Assembly: GCA_027307115.1 (NCBI GenBank)
Contig: DAHUXN010000066.1
Coordinates: 1 to 51,597, forward strand
Reading direction: 5' to 3'
DNA length: 51,597 nt
Source: Acidobacteriota bacterium
GTDB taxonomy: Bacteria; Acidobacteriota; Terriglobia; Acidiferrales; UBA7541
The notes beneath the pieces were generated by a model that searched no databases, was not told the DNA's origin, and saw only the letters and a list, made by a program, of their open reading frames with translations. The position numbers were made by a program, and so were the translations under genes. Positions 36,905 to 44,333 of the stretch are shown here, piece by piece; position 1 is the stretch's first letter, and every line of letters starts with the position of its first letter.

Positions 36905-37606
36905 ATGAAAATCGCCGACATGAACTGGATGCAGGTCGAAAAGAATTTGCAGCACGACGATCGCGCCGTCGTTCCGGTGGGAAGCACCGAGCAACACGGA
37001 TACTTGCGTCTAACTGTCGACGCGATCCTTGCCGAGCGCGTCGCGTGTGAAGCCGCGGAACCCCTCGGCGTGCCCGTGTTTCCCGTACTCAGCTACGGTA
37101 TCACGCCCTACTTCCGCGCTTACCCCGGCAGCATCAGCCTTCGTCTCGATACTTATCAGCGTATCGTCGCAGATGTTCTTGAGAGCCTCGCCAGCACTGG
37201 GTTCAAGCGCGTCCTGTTTGTGAACGGGCACGGCGGCAACACACCCGGCGGTTCGATCCTGCAGGAGTGGATGAACGATCACCCGGGGATCACCGTAAAG
37301 TGGCACAACTGGTGGAACGCGCCAAAGACTGCCGCCGTAGTGGCAGCCATCGATGCCGTTGCTTCGCACGCATCATGGATGGAGAACTTTCCGTGGACGC
37401 GTTTAGCGGATGTGAAACTGCCCGATGGTCAGAAGCCGATGATCGATATCGCGCGCATGCGCACGATGGATGCCGCTGGCGTGCGGGCATACTTGGGCGA
37501 CGGCAATTTCGGCGGCGTGTATCAAAAATCTGATGACGAGATGATGAGTGTGTGGAGCGCGGGCGTCGAAGAGACGCGCGAGGCGCTGGAGGGTCCATGG
37601 CCGTAA
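36905..37606 (+). CDS. Creatininase-family amidohydrolase
   Basis: The 233-residue product has the creatininase-fold metal motif GSTEQHGYLRLTVDA (E29, H31, D39) and NGHGGN (H109). Members open cyclic or linear amides such as creatinine, or N-acyl or formamide bonds, with two divalent metals. ATG 36905 is used; a TTG at 36890 would add five residues and neither has a good ribosome site. It lies 99 bases after the MFS gene and 90 bases before the SDR gene. The substrate is unknown; together with the deacylase and the M20 peptidase downstream it suggests amide breakdown. Confidence 0.85.
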   Translation: MKIADMNWMQVEKNLQHDDRAVVPVGSTEQHGYLRLTVDAILAERVACEAAEPLGVPVFPVLSYGITPYFRAYPGSISLRLDTYQRIVADVLESLASTGFKRVLFVNGHGGNTPGGSILQEWMNDHPGITVKWHNWWNAPKTAAVVAAIDAVASHASWMENFPWTRLADVKLPDGQKPMIDIARMRTMDAAGVRAYLGDGNFGGVYQKSDDEMMSVWSAGVEETREALEGPWP

Positions 37607-37696
37607 CCAGCTCCGACCGCATGAGCCGCACATCCTGGGTTGACCGAATGGTTGGCTTGTTCTTCTTCCTCGTGAGAGCAAGCGCTCAGCACGCTA

Positions 37697-38473
37697 GTGC
37701 ATCCGATGCAAATTCGTTTTGACGGTCGAACGGCAATTGTGACTGGGGCCGCGCATGGCTTCGGCCGCGGCATCGCATTGAACTTCGCGAACCTCGGCGC
37801 GCGAGTGATCGCCTGCGACGTCCTGGAAACCGAGCTCGACGAAACGGCACGGCTGGCGAAAGAACAAGGGACGCCGCTCGAAGTCCGCGTCCTCGACGTG
37901 AGCGATCGCGCGGCGGTGCATGCCATGATCGCGGAGACACTAAGAGATCACGGCCGCATCGACATCCTCGTGAACAACGCGGGCGGCGTGATGGGCCAGG
38001 TAGGCCGGCCGCTCGAGGACGTATCCGACGCTGACTGGCGGGCCATCCTTGCCGTAAATCTCGACGGCGCGTTTTACTGCAGTCAAGCAGTCGCTCCAGC
38101 AATGAAGGCAAAACGCTACGGCCGCATCGTGAATATCTCGAGCGGCGCCGGCCTTGGCATCAGCCTCACGGGCATTCAGGCATACGCCTCGGCCAAAGCG
38201 GGGCAGATCGGCCTGACGCGCCAGCTTGCACACGAGCTCGGCCCGTGGGGCATCACCGTAAACAACGTCGCACCCGGCTTCGTGCGCTCCAACCCCACCA
38301 CCGAAAAGCAGTGGGAGGCATATGGCAGCGAAGGGCAGCGCAAGCTCGTCGAGAACATTGCACTGAAGCGGCTCGGTTCGCCGCAGGACATCGCCAACGG
38401 CGTCTTGTTTTTTGCAAGCGAGCACGCCGGTTGGATCACCGGTCAGACGCTGTCCATCGACGGCGGGCGGTAA
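37697..38473 (+). CDS. Short-chain dehydrogenase/reductase
   Basis: The 258-residue classical SDR has the cofactor motif TGAAHGFGRG, the acidic residue after strand 2 (IACDVLE, pointing to NAD(H)), NNAGG, the catalytic Ser in NISSG, Tyr-x3-Lys in YASAKAG, and the C-terminal TGQTLSIDGGR of FabG-like enzymes. It would oxidise or reduce a hydroxyl or keto group of the pathway intermediate. The start is GTG 37697 or ATG 37706, neither with a clear ribosome site. It is 26 bases upstream of the deacylase gene. Confidence 0.92.
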   Translation: MHPMQIRFDGRTAIVTGAAHGFGRGIALNFANLGARVIACDVLETELDETARLAKEQGTPLEVRVLDVSDRAAVHAMIAETLRDHGRIDILVNNAGGVMGQVGRPLEDVSDADWRAILAVNLDGAFYCSQAVAPAMKAKRYGRIVNISSGAGLGISLTGIQAYASAKAGQIGLTRQLAHELGPWGITVNNVAPGFVRSNPTTEKQWEAYGSEGQRKLVENIALKRLGSPQDIANGVLFFASEHAGWITGQTLSIDGGR

Positions 38474-38499
38474 ATCCACGCAACGTAAGGAGCATTGCT

Positions 38500-39471
38500 G
38501 TGTCGAATGAAGTGCTGAAAGTCGGTGCGCTCTCCGCTGGACCCGGAGAGAAGCGTTATGACGTGAAAGAGTTTCCCGTCCAAGGTCAGTCTTACCGCCT
38601 TCCGATGTGGCTCATCAACGGAAGTCGCGCCGGGGGAAACGCCGACGGGCCAACGCTCGTTGTAACCGGCGGCGTCCACGCCGCTGAATACGCGAGCATT
38701 GCGGCGGCGCTCGACTTGGGCCGCTCTCTCGATCCGCAAGATCTGCGCGGCCGAGTCATCGTCGTGCCGGTTATGAACATGCCTGCCTTCACGGCTCGCT
38801 CCATTTATGTCTGCCCGCTCGACGGCCGGAATCTCAACCGCGTGTTCCCCGGCGATGCGCGCGGCACCGCGTCCGAGCAGATTGCCGATTGGGTGTTCCG
38901 CAACGTCATTTCGCAGGCCGATTACTACGTGGACCTGCACGGCGGCGATTTAATCGAAGCGCTCGTTCCTTTTACGATTTTTTTCCGGTCAGGCAACGAT
39001 CGTGTCGACCGCGTGTCGCTGGAGATGGCAAAGATCTTCGGCATCCATTTTCTGGTGTGCAGTGAAACGCCCGGCTCGACATTTTGCGCCGCGTCGCGGG
39101 CCGGCATCCCGTCGATTCTTGCGGAGTCAGGCGGTCAGGGAATTTGGACCCCCGAGGACGTCGCAATGCACACGAACGGCCTCAAACGTCTAATGCGCCA
39201 CCTCGACATGATCCCCGGCGGTGCACCGGAGCCCATGTCGTTCACATTGCTCGAACGCTTTCTCTGGCTGCGCAGCGAACACGCAGGTTTCTGGTATCCG
39301 GCGGTTGCGGTGAACGAAGCAGTGAAAGCCGGTCAGAATCTCGGGTGCGTGAAGGACTGCGAAGGGCGCGTGCTGCAGACGGCCGTCAGCCCTTCTGATG
39401 GTGTGGTTCTTTTCATCGTCACATCGTTGGCGATCAACGAGGCAGATCCGCTCTTGGCCGTTGGTGCGTGA
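38500..39471 (+). CDS. Succinylglutamate desuccinylase/aspartoacylase-like zinc deacylase
   Basis: The 323-residue enzyme has the M14-like zinc motifs H60-x2-E63 in TGGVHAAEY and H147 in YYVDLHGGD, the substrate arginine segment PLDGRNLNRVFPGD, and a late glutamate in ILAESGGQG. Family members remove acyl groups from amino acids (N-acetyl-aspartate, N-succinyl-glutamate, N-acetyl-diaminobutyrate of ectoine breakdown). GTG 38500 is set by AAGGAG (38487-38492) seven bases upstream; the longer frame starting inside the SDR gene is not supported. The M20 gene follows 19 bases after its stop. Confidence 0.9.
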   Translation: MSNEVLKVGALSAGPGEKRYDVKEFPVQGQSYRLPMWLINGSRAGGNADGPTLVVTGGVHAAEYASIAAALDLGRSLDPQDLRGRVIVVPVMNMPAFTARSIYVCPLDGRNLNRVFPGDARGTASEQIADWVFRNVISQADYYVDLHGGDLIEALVPFTIFFRSGNDRVDRVSLEMAKIFGIHFLVCSETPGSTFCAASRAGIPSILAESGGQGIWTPEDVAMHTNGLKRLMRHLDMIPGGAPEPMSFTLLERFLWLRSEHAGFWYPAVAVNEAVKAGQNLGCVKDCEGRVLQTAVSPSDGVVLFIVTSLAINEADPLLAVGA

Positions 39472-39490
39472 GCGACGCGAAATCCTTGGT

Positions 39491-40864
39491 ATGGACACCG
39501 CTCTGAAGACGCTCGCTGACAATGAAAGCCGATACTTCCGCGAGCTCGCCGAGTTTGTTGCTATTCCGTCAGTCAGCACCGATCCAGCTCACTCAGCCGA
39601 TGTGCGTCGGGCAGCCGACTGGGTGGCGGCGCGGCTGCGCAAAGCCGGTCCGATCGAGGTCGAAACATGTGAGACGCCGCGCCACCCCGCCGTCTTCGGG
39701 CGTTGGGACGGCGCGCCCGGCGCTCCGACTGTCCTTATTTACGGTCACATGGACGTGCAGCCCGCCGAGCCACTCGAGTTGTGGCACTCACCGCCGTTTA
39801 TCCTAACCGAGCGGAACGGGCGGCTCTACGGTCGCGGAGTCAGTGACGACAAAGCGTCGATGCTCCAGCCTATCTTGGCCGCCGAAGCGTTCTTCCTCGC
39901 CGGCGACAAACCGCCCGTCAATCTCCGTTTCCTTTTCGAGGCTGAGGAAGAAATCGGCAGCGTCGATCTTCCCGACCTTGTGCGCGCGCGGCGCGGTGCG
40001 CTCGCCTGTGATGTCGTGCTATCGGCCGACGGCGGCATGTGGCGACCTGAGGCACCGAGCATTACGGTGAGTTCGCGCGGCCTGGCAGCGCTCTCCTTTA
40101 CGGTGCGGGGGCCCCATCACGACCTCCACTCTGGCCGTCACGGCGGCGGTGTGGCCAATCCGTTGCACGCAGCGGCGGAGCTCGTCGCCTCGCTGCACAA
40201 CGACGGGAGAGTTGCCGTCGAGGGATTCCATGACGATGTCGAGGAGATCGATCCTGCGCTAGCGAAGGCGCTGGAGCGACTGACCTTCGACGAGAAAAGG
40301 TATCTCGCCGAGATTGGCGCGCCTGCCGGATTCGGCGAGCCCGGCTACGGCATGCTGGCACGCCAGTGGTATCGCCCGACTATCGAGGTCAATGGTTTCT
40401 ATGGCGGCTATCAAGGGCCTGGCAGCAAGACTGTCCTGCCGAGTGAGGCGCACGTGAAGCTCACGTGCCGTCTTGTTCCGAATCAGCGGCCGAGCAACGT
40501 AATTGCCAGGGTGCGTCGCCATCTGGAACAGCGCTGCCCACCTGGCGTGAGTCTAACAATCGAGGACGGCCACGAGGGCGCAACGGCCTATCGCGTTTCG
40601 CCAGACGGTCCCGCAGTGCGCGCGGCCGCCGAGACGCTCACCGAAGTCTTCGGCTTACCCCCCGAGATTGTCGGCATGGGCGGCACCGTGCCAATCGTCG
40701 CCACTTTTCGCGACGTGCTCGGCGTGGATACTGTCTTCTTCTCGTTCAGCACCGCCGATGAAAATATCCACGCGCCGAACGAGTTCTACCGTCCCGAACG
40801 CTTCCGCCTCGGGCTCCAGGCCTGGATCCGCCTGTGGCACCGACTGCATAACTCTCAAATTTAA
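39491..40864 (+). CDS. M20-family dipeptidase/deacylase
   Basis: The 457-residue metallopeptidase has the M20 signature GHMDVQP (H86, D88), GRGVSDDKAS, the catalytic glutamate in FEAEEEIGS (152-157), SADGGMW and the dimerisation-domain segment PHHDLHSGRHGG; C-terminal TADENIHAPNEF provides the last ligand. It belongs to the carnosinase-like and ArgE/DapE-like branch that cleaves dipeptides or N-acyl bonds. It is the last gene of the five-gene catabolic unit. ATG 39491 lacks a strong ribosome site and is probably coupled to the gene before. Confidence 0.93.
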   Translation: MDTALKTLADNESRYFRELAEFVAIPSVSTDPAHSADVRRAADWVAARLRKAGPIEVETCETPRHPAVFGRWDGAPGAPTVLIYGHMDVQPAEPLELWHSPPFILTERNGRLYGRGVSDDKASMLQPILAAEAFFLAGDKPPVNLRFLFEAEEEIGSVDLPDLVRARRGALACDVVLSADGGMWRPEAPSITVSSRGLAALSFTVRGPHHDLHSGRHGGGVANPLHAAAELVASLHNDGRVAVEGFHDDVEEIDPALAKALERLTFDEKRYLAEIGAPAGFGEPGYGMLARQWYRPTIEVNGFYGGYQGPGSKTVLPSEAHVKLTCRLVPNQRPSNVIARVRRHLEQRCPPGVSLTIEDGHEGATAYRVSPDGPAVRAAAETLTEVFGLPPEIVGMGGTVPIVATFRDVLGVDTVFFSFSTADENIHAPNEFYRPERFRLGLQAWIRLWHRLHNSQI

Positions 40865-41020
40865 TTTTTTTGATCTTCTACCGAAGGCGAATGCCGAGAG
40901 GACCCGTTTCTCGCCCGCTTAACGAGAAGCTGTTGCCGTTCCACGCGGATCCGATCGTGCCCTTCGCATTGCATCAGGTTCAGCCAGAACGCGTTGAAAT
41001 CGCACTCGTTTTTAATCAGA

Positions 41021-41047
41021 GATATTGTAGGTATAACACCTGATATC
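41021..41047. promoter_or_regulatory. 27-base imperfect palindrome (possible operator)
   Basis: The ends GATAT and ATATC and the inner AGGT and ACCT are inverted around ATAAC, with one-base asymmetry. It lies 20 bases upstream of the -35 box of the regulator gene. Confidence 0.35.
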
Positions 41048-41066
41048 CGTATGGGAATCCGCTGGA

Positions 41067-41094
41067 TTCACAAAGCCTGTGTTCTCTGTAAAAT
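41067..41094 (+). promoter_or_regulatory. Sigma-70 promoter of the NarL-type regulator, overlapped by an inverted repeat
   Basis: TTCACA (41067-41072) and TAAAAT (41089-41094) are 16 bases apart; the start would be near 41101. The perfect inverted repeat GAATCC-GCT-GGATTC (41055-41069) covers the first half of the -35 box, as expected for a repressor or autoregulator site. Confidence 0.55.
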
Positions 41095-41212
41095 ACTAGG
41101 TTGAATGCTGGAGTCCAGCTTCACGAATTCGGCAGAAGGAGACTCCAACGGGACAGAAGACGCGCACGGGTGGGGACTCAGATACACATATTTGGTTCCC
41201 TTGGAGGCTTAG

Positions 41213-41845
41213 ATGCCCATACAGGTAATGCTCGCGGACGATCATCAAATAATACGGCAATCATTGAAGGTGCTGTTAGAACGGGAAGGGCTGAAAATTG
41301 TTGGAGAGGCATCCAACGGACAAGAAGCCGTGAAAATCGCGGAATCCTTGCACCCAGACGTAGCGGTGCTGGACGTAAGCATGTCCGTGCTGAACGGCAT
41401 TGATGCCGCAAAAGAAATTCAAAAAGTGTCCCCGCAGACAAAGACTGTTTTTCTTACGATTCATGACGAGGACCCGTATCTCCTGGATGCGCTGCGCGCA
41501 GGCGCGAAAGGATACGTCGTAAAAACACACGCCGCCGAGCATCTGGTGCAGGCAATTCGCGAAGCATCCCGCGGTGGCGTGTACTTGAGCCCTGAAGTTT
41601 CTCGCGCTGTCGTGCAGGCGTACCAGAATAAGACCGAGCTCTCTGCCGAACCACTTAGCCCACGCGAGCGACAAGTGCTCCAGTTGATCGCCGAAGGAAA
41701 GACTACGAAAGAAGTGGCGGGCGTTCTGAACATCAGCGTGAAAACGGCAGAAACGCACCGCACGCGCCTCATGGAGAAACTCGACATCCACGAGACTGCG
41801 GGTTTGGTGCGCTACGCTATCCGGCGAGGCCTTGTTCAGGCCTAG
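41213..41845 (+). CDS. NarL/FixJ-type response regulator
   Basis: The 210-residue protein has a receiver domain (acidic pair D9-D10, phospho-acceptor D54 in VAVLDVSMSVLNG, conserved Thr in FLTIHD and Lys in GYVVKTH) and a C-terminal LuxR-type helix-turn-helix (LSPRERQVLQLIAEGKTTKEVAG...). GGAGG (41203-41207) lies five bases before ATG 41213. No histidine kinase is adjacent, so its partner is unknown. The upstream inverted repeat on the -35 box would suit autoregulation. Confidence 0.93.
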   Translation: MPIQVMLADDHQIIRQSLKVLLEREGLKIVGEASNGQEAVKIAESLHPDVAVLDVSMSVLNGIDAAKEIQKVSPQTKTVFLTIHDEDPYLLDALRAGAKGYVVKTHAAEHLVQAIREASRGGVYLSPEVSRAVVQAYQNKTELSAEPLSPRERQVLQLIAEGKTTKEVAGVLNISVKTAETHRTRLMEKLDIHETAGLVRYAIRRGLVQA

Positions 41846-42038
41846 GTCAGTGGACTCCTTACACGGTTCTACGGACTTTTCCTGCTGGGAATGCAGCCAT
41901 GGACCGATGGCGGACTCGCCGATTTGGGGCTAGCTTGTGCGTGGGCCTGAGAGACTCGCCATGCAGGCTCGCGGGCGCATGCCACCAGATTGCACGATGT
42001 CGAGGAGTCGCCCTGTTCTCAATCCGAGGAGTCTATAG

Positions 42039-43250
42039 ATGAGCGTTTCGCCCCGCGTAATTTCCTTCAAGGAGACACCTTCAGGAACGCAAGAAATCCC
42101 GTTGACGTTCGCGAATTCAGAAGAACTGCGATTTACGCTCAGTCCCGCGATGGAAGAATTGCGTCAACAGGTTGACCGTGTTGCTCAAGTCGATGTTCCC
42201 GTGCTCCTGCTCGGAGAATCAGGGGTGGGAAAAGAATTCGTAGCCCGGGCGCTGCACGCTCGTTCCCCCAGATCGCAGAGCACATTTTTGAAGGTGAATT
42301 GCGCGGCGTTGCCTTCAGAACTATTGGAGAGTGAGCTTTTCGGATACGAGGTTGGCGCTTTTACCGGAGCGGTGAAAGCGAAGCCGGGTCAGTTTGAACT
42401 CTGCGAGCATGGAACGATTCTGCTGGACGAGATTGGTGAGATGCCTTCCACGCTTCAAGCCAAGCTTTTGCACGTCCTGCAAGACCAGCAGTTTTCACGG
42501 TTGGGCGGACGGCGCACTCTGACTGTGGACGTGCGCATCTTGGCGGCTACGAACATCGATATCCAGAAAGCTTTAAACGAAAAGTTATTTCGTCCGGACC
42601 TCTATTATCGCTTGAATACCATCACCCTTCGAATTCCAGCCCTGCGCGAACGCCGTGAAGATATTCCACTGTTTCTTGACTATTTCATGAAACATCTGTC
42701 GGCTCAGTTTAACTGCCCGTCGAGGCGATTTTCGAAGCGGCTTATGGACGCGTGCGTGAAATATTCTTGGCCGGGTAATGTGCGCGAACTGAAAAATTTC
42801 GTCTGCAGGTATCTGGTCTTGGCTGATGACGACGCCGCGCTTGCGGAGCTCCGGGAACGCAGAGCCGAACGTGCGGAACAGCTGACTGCCGAGCCTGGTT
42901 TGAGACAGATCGTCCATTCGGTCCGAGCCGAAGCAGAGCGGCGGATGATTGAGGATTGCCTCGCGAAGTCGCGTTGGAACCGAACCGAAACGGCCAGAGC
43001 TTTGCATATCAGCACTAAAACATTATGGAACAAAATGCGACAATACGGCATTCGTGATTCTTCTCGTCAAGGTGAGGTTTCCAATGGCAAGTCCGCGCCC
43101 GAATTACCAGAGTTGGCTGTGGGGTCCCCGCAATCTGCTGGTCAATACAGGGAGCCGGCTGAGCCGTGCGCTATCGACCCAATGGGTGCGATTTCGCCGC
43201 TCAAGGTGGCCAACGGCCGAGCAAGCTATGCTCGGGCTGTTGCGCAATAG
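42039..43250 (+). CDS. Sigma-54-dependent transcriptional activator without receiver domain
   Basis: The 403-residue protein has a short N-terminal region (1-35), then an AAA+ domain with Walker A GESGVGKE (59-66), the sigma-54-contacting GAFTGA loop (106-111), Walker B ILLDEIGE (127-134) and the arginine-finger region RPDLYYRL, then a Fis-type helix-turn-helix (about 296-338). It lacks the usual receiver, GAF or PAS input domain, so control must come from another protein or by level. A 65-residue low-complexity tail after the HTH overlaps the next gene by 167 bases in another frame. GAGGAG precedes ATG 42039 by eight bases. Confidence 0.9.
   Translation: MSVSPRVISFKETPSGTQEIPLTFANSEELRFTLSPAMEELRQQVDRVAQVDVPVLLLGESGVGKEFVARALHARSPRSQSTFLKVNCAALPSELLESELFGYEVGAFTGAVKAKPGQFELCEHGTILLDEIGEMPSTLQAKLLHVLQDQQFSRLGGRRTLTVDVRILAATNIDIQKALNEKLFRPDLYYRLNTITLRIPALRERREDIPLFLDYFMKHLSAQFNCPSRRFSKRLMDACVKYSWPGNVRELKNFVCRYLVLADDDAALAELRERRAERAEQLTAEPGLRQIVHSVRAEAERRMIEDCLAKSRWNRTETARALHISTKTLWNKMRQYGIRDSSRQGEVSNGKSAPELPELAVGSPQSAGQYREPAEPCAIDPMGAISPLKVANGRASYARAVAQ
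43069..43077 (+). promoter_or_regulatory. Ribosome site inside the sigma-54 activator gene
   Basis: AAGGTGAGG lies six bases before ATG 43084 in a different frame. It supports a start of the next gene inside the activator gene and so a 167-base overlap. Confidence 0.5.
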
Positions 43251-44118
43251 CGCTGCCTTTCTCACGGCTCCGCTATATCCAAATTACAGGCCGAGCTTCC
43301 AAGCGGGTTCGAGCCTCGCGAATGAGTGCGCGCGAATAAACGAGGTGCACAACTCGGGCAAACGGGCATCAGACGGTCCCTCACGGGAACAGAAATCGCT
43401 GCGGGAAACGGAGCCGGCCCCCGGCGGGCGCAGTTCGCATCTTATGTCGGGCCCCGGCCCCGTCCTGGTGGCGAATGTCCGGGAGTTTACTGTGGATCAC
43501 GCCGTTAAACGATGCGGCGCGACGGTTCCAACCGTGCACCGGCGAGCGGAACGCGAAGAGGCGGCCACTCTCGATGTGCCCTTCGTCGATGGCGAAAGCC
43601 GGACGGACGGCGCCCGCAGGAGTTTTCAAGCCGCTCTAGCCTCCGCAATTGAGAACGCGGTTCAGGCCGAAAGCCGCCAGATCACTGATCAAAAGCTTGA
43701 TGCGCAGCTGTGCGATCTGCTTGACCGCAGATGCAGGGAATTTTGCAGTTATATCGAGGGGAGGCTGAACTTCTTCTACGACCAGACCGCCATGCGGCTC
43801 GACGCTCTTTCCGACCAGATTGTAAAGAAATTCTGTGAGTCGTTGAGCGAACAGGCAGCGGCCACGCTAAATGCGGTGGTGGTGGCGTCGGCGCAACAAA
43901 GCAAATCCGCGCTGCTGGCGGAGTCCGAGCGCGCGCTCGATGGGTTCGACCGGCAAATAAGCGAATTGTCCCAAGTGCATTTGGAGGCCCACCGAAAAGA
44001 AGTACAAGTCCTGTCGTCAGATCTGCAACTCCGCTTGCGACGCGTAGCTTACACTTTGGAAGATGTGGGCACGGCGGAGAGCCAGGCAGATAAAGCCTAT
44101 CGTGCCACTTCAGCCTAA
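43084..44118 (+). CDS. Unknown helical protein overlapping the sigma-54 activator
   Basis: I recognise no family in this 344-residue protein. The first 125 or so residues are polar and poorly ordered; the rest (about 180-340) is strongly helical with coiled-coil character (ENAVQAESRQITDQKLDAQL, LDALSDQIVKKFCESL, LAESERALDGFDRQISELSQ). No signal peptide or membrane segment is present. The start at ATG 43084 rests on AAGGTGAGG six bases upstream and implies a 167-base overlap with the activator; the next ATG in frame (43444) has no ribosome site. Lying between a sigma-54 activator and a diguanylate cyclase, it could be a structural or regulatory partner (inference). Confidence 0.65.
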   Translation: MASPRPNYQSWLWGPRNLLVNTGSRLSRALSTQWVRFRRSRWPTAEQAMLGLLRNSAAFLTAPLYPNYRPSFQAGSSLANECARINEVHNSGKRASDGPSREQKSLRETEPAPGGRSSHLMSGPGPVLVANVREFTVDHAVKRCGATVPTVHRRAEREEAATLDVPFVDGESRTDGARRSFQAALASAIENAVQAESRQITDQKLDAQLCDLLDRRCREFCSYIEGRLNFFYDQTAMRLDALSDQIVKKFCESLSEQAAATLNAVVVASAQQSKSALLAESERALDGFDRQISELSQVHLEAHRKEVQVLSSDLQLRLRRVAYTLEDVGTAESQADKAYRATSA

Positions 44119-44333
44119 CGCACACTCTATAAGTACGCTGCTCAATCAGAAGGGATAGCGGGAGCCTTCGGGACTCACTTAGCCTTTGGACGGAACATAA
44201 GGGCTGAAGATTAGTAGCCAATCGGAGCTTTCACGGGAGGCGCATAAAATCTGCGCTGGGCGCACGCTCATTCGGGAACGAACTGACTCTTTCGTTCTTC
44301 TCGACGAAGATTCGGCGACGCGCGAGCATTCGA

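Larger units (their letters stand above)
40865..41212. other. 348-base gap with promoter and palindromes before the NarL-type gene
   Basis: No gene is visible. It holds a small inverted repeat TTCTCG...CGAGAA (40908-40928), a 27-base imperfect palindrome (41021-41047), an inverted repeat overlapping a -35 box (41055-41069), the promoter for the regulator (41067-41094), and a leader of about 110 bases. Confidence 0.6.

Noticed and set aside
41925-41940. Possible -24/-12 (sigma-54) promoter before the sigma-54 activator
   Set aside because: GG and GC are correctly spaced, but the surrounding bases match the consensus poorly (GGGGCT, GTGC).
44119-44333. Cyclic di-GMP riboswitch before the diguanylate cyclase
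   Set aside because: I could not find the conserved core or the paired helices of either known class.
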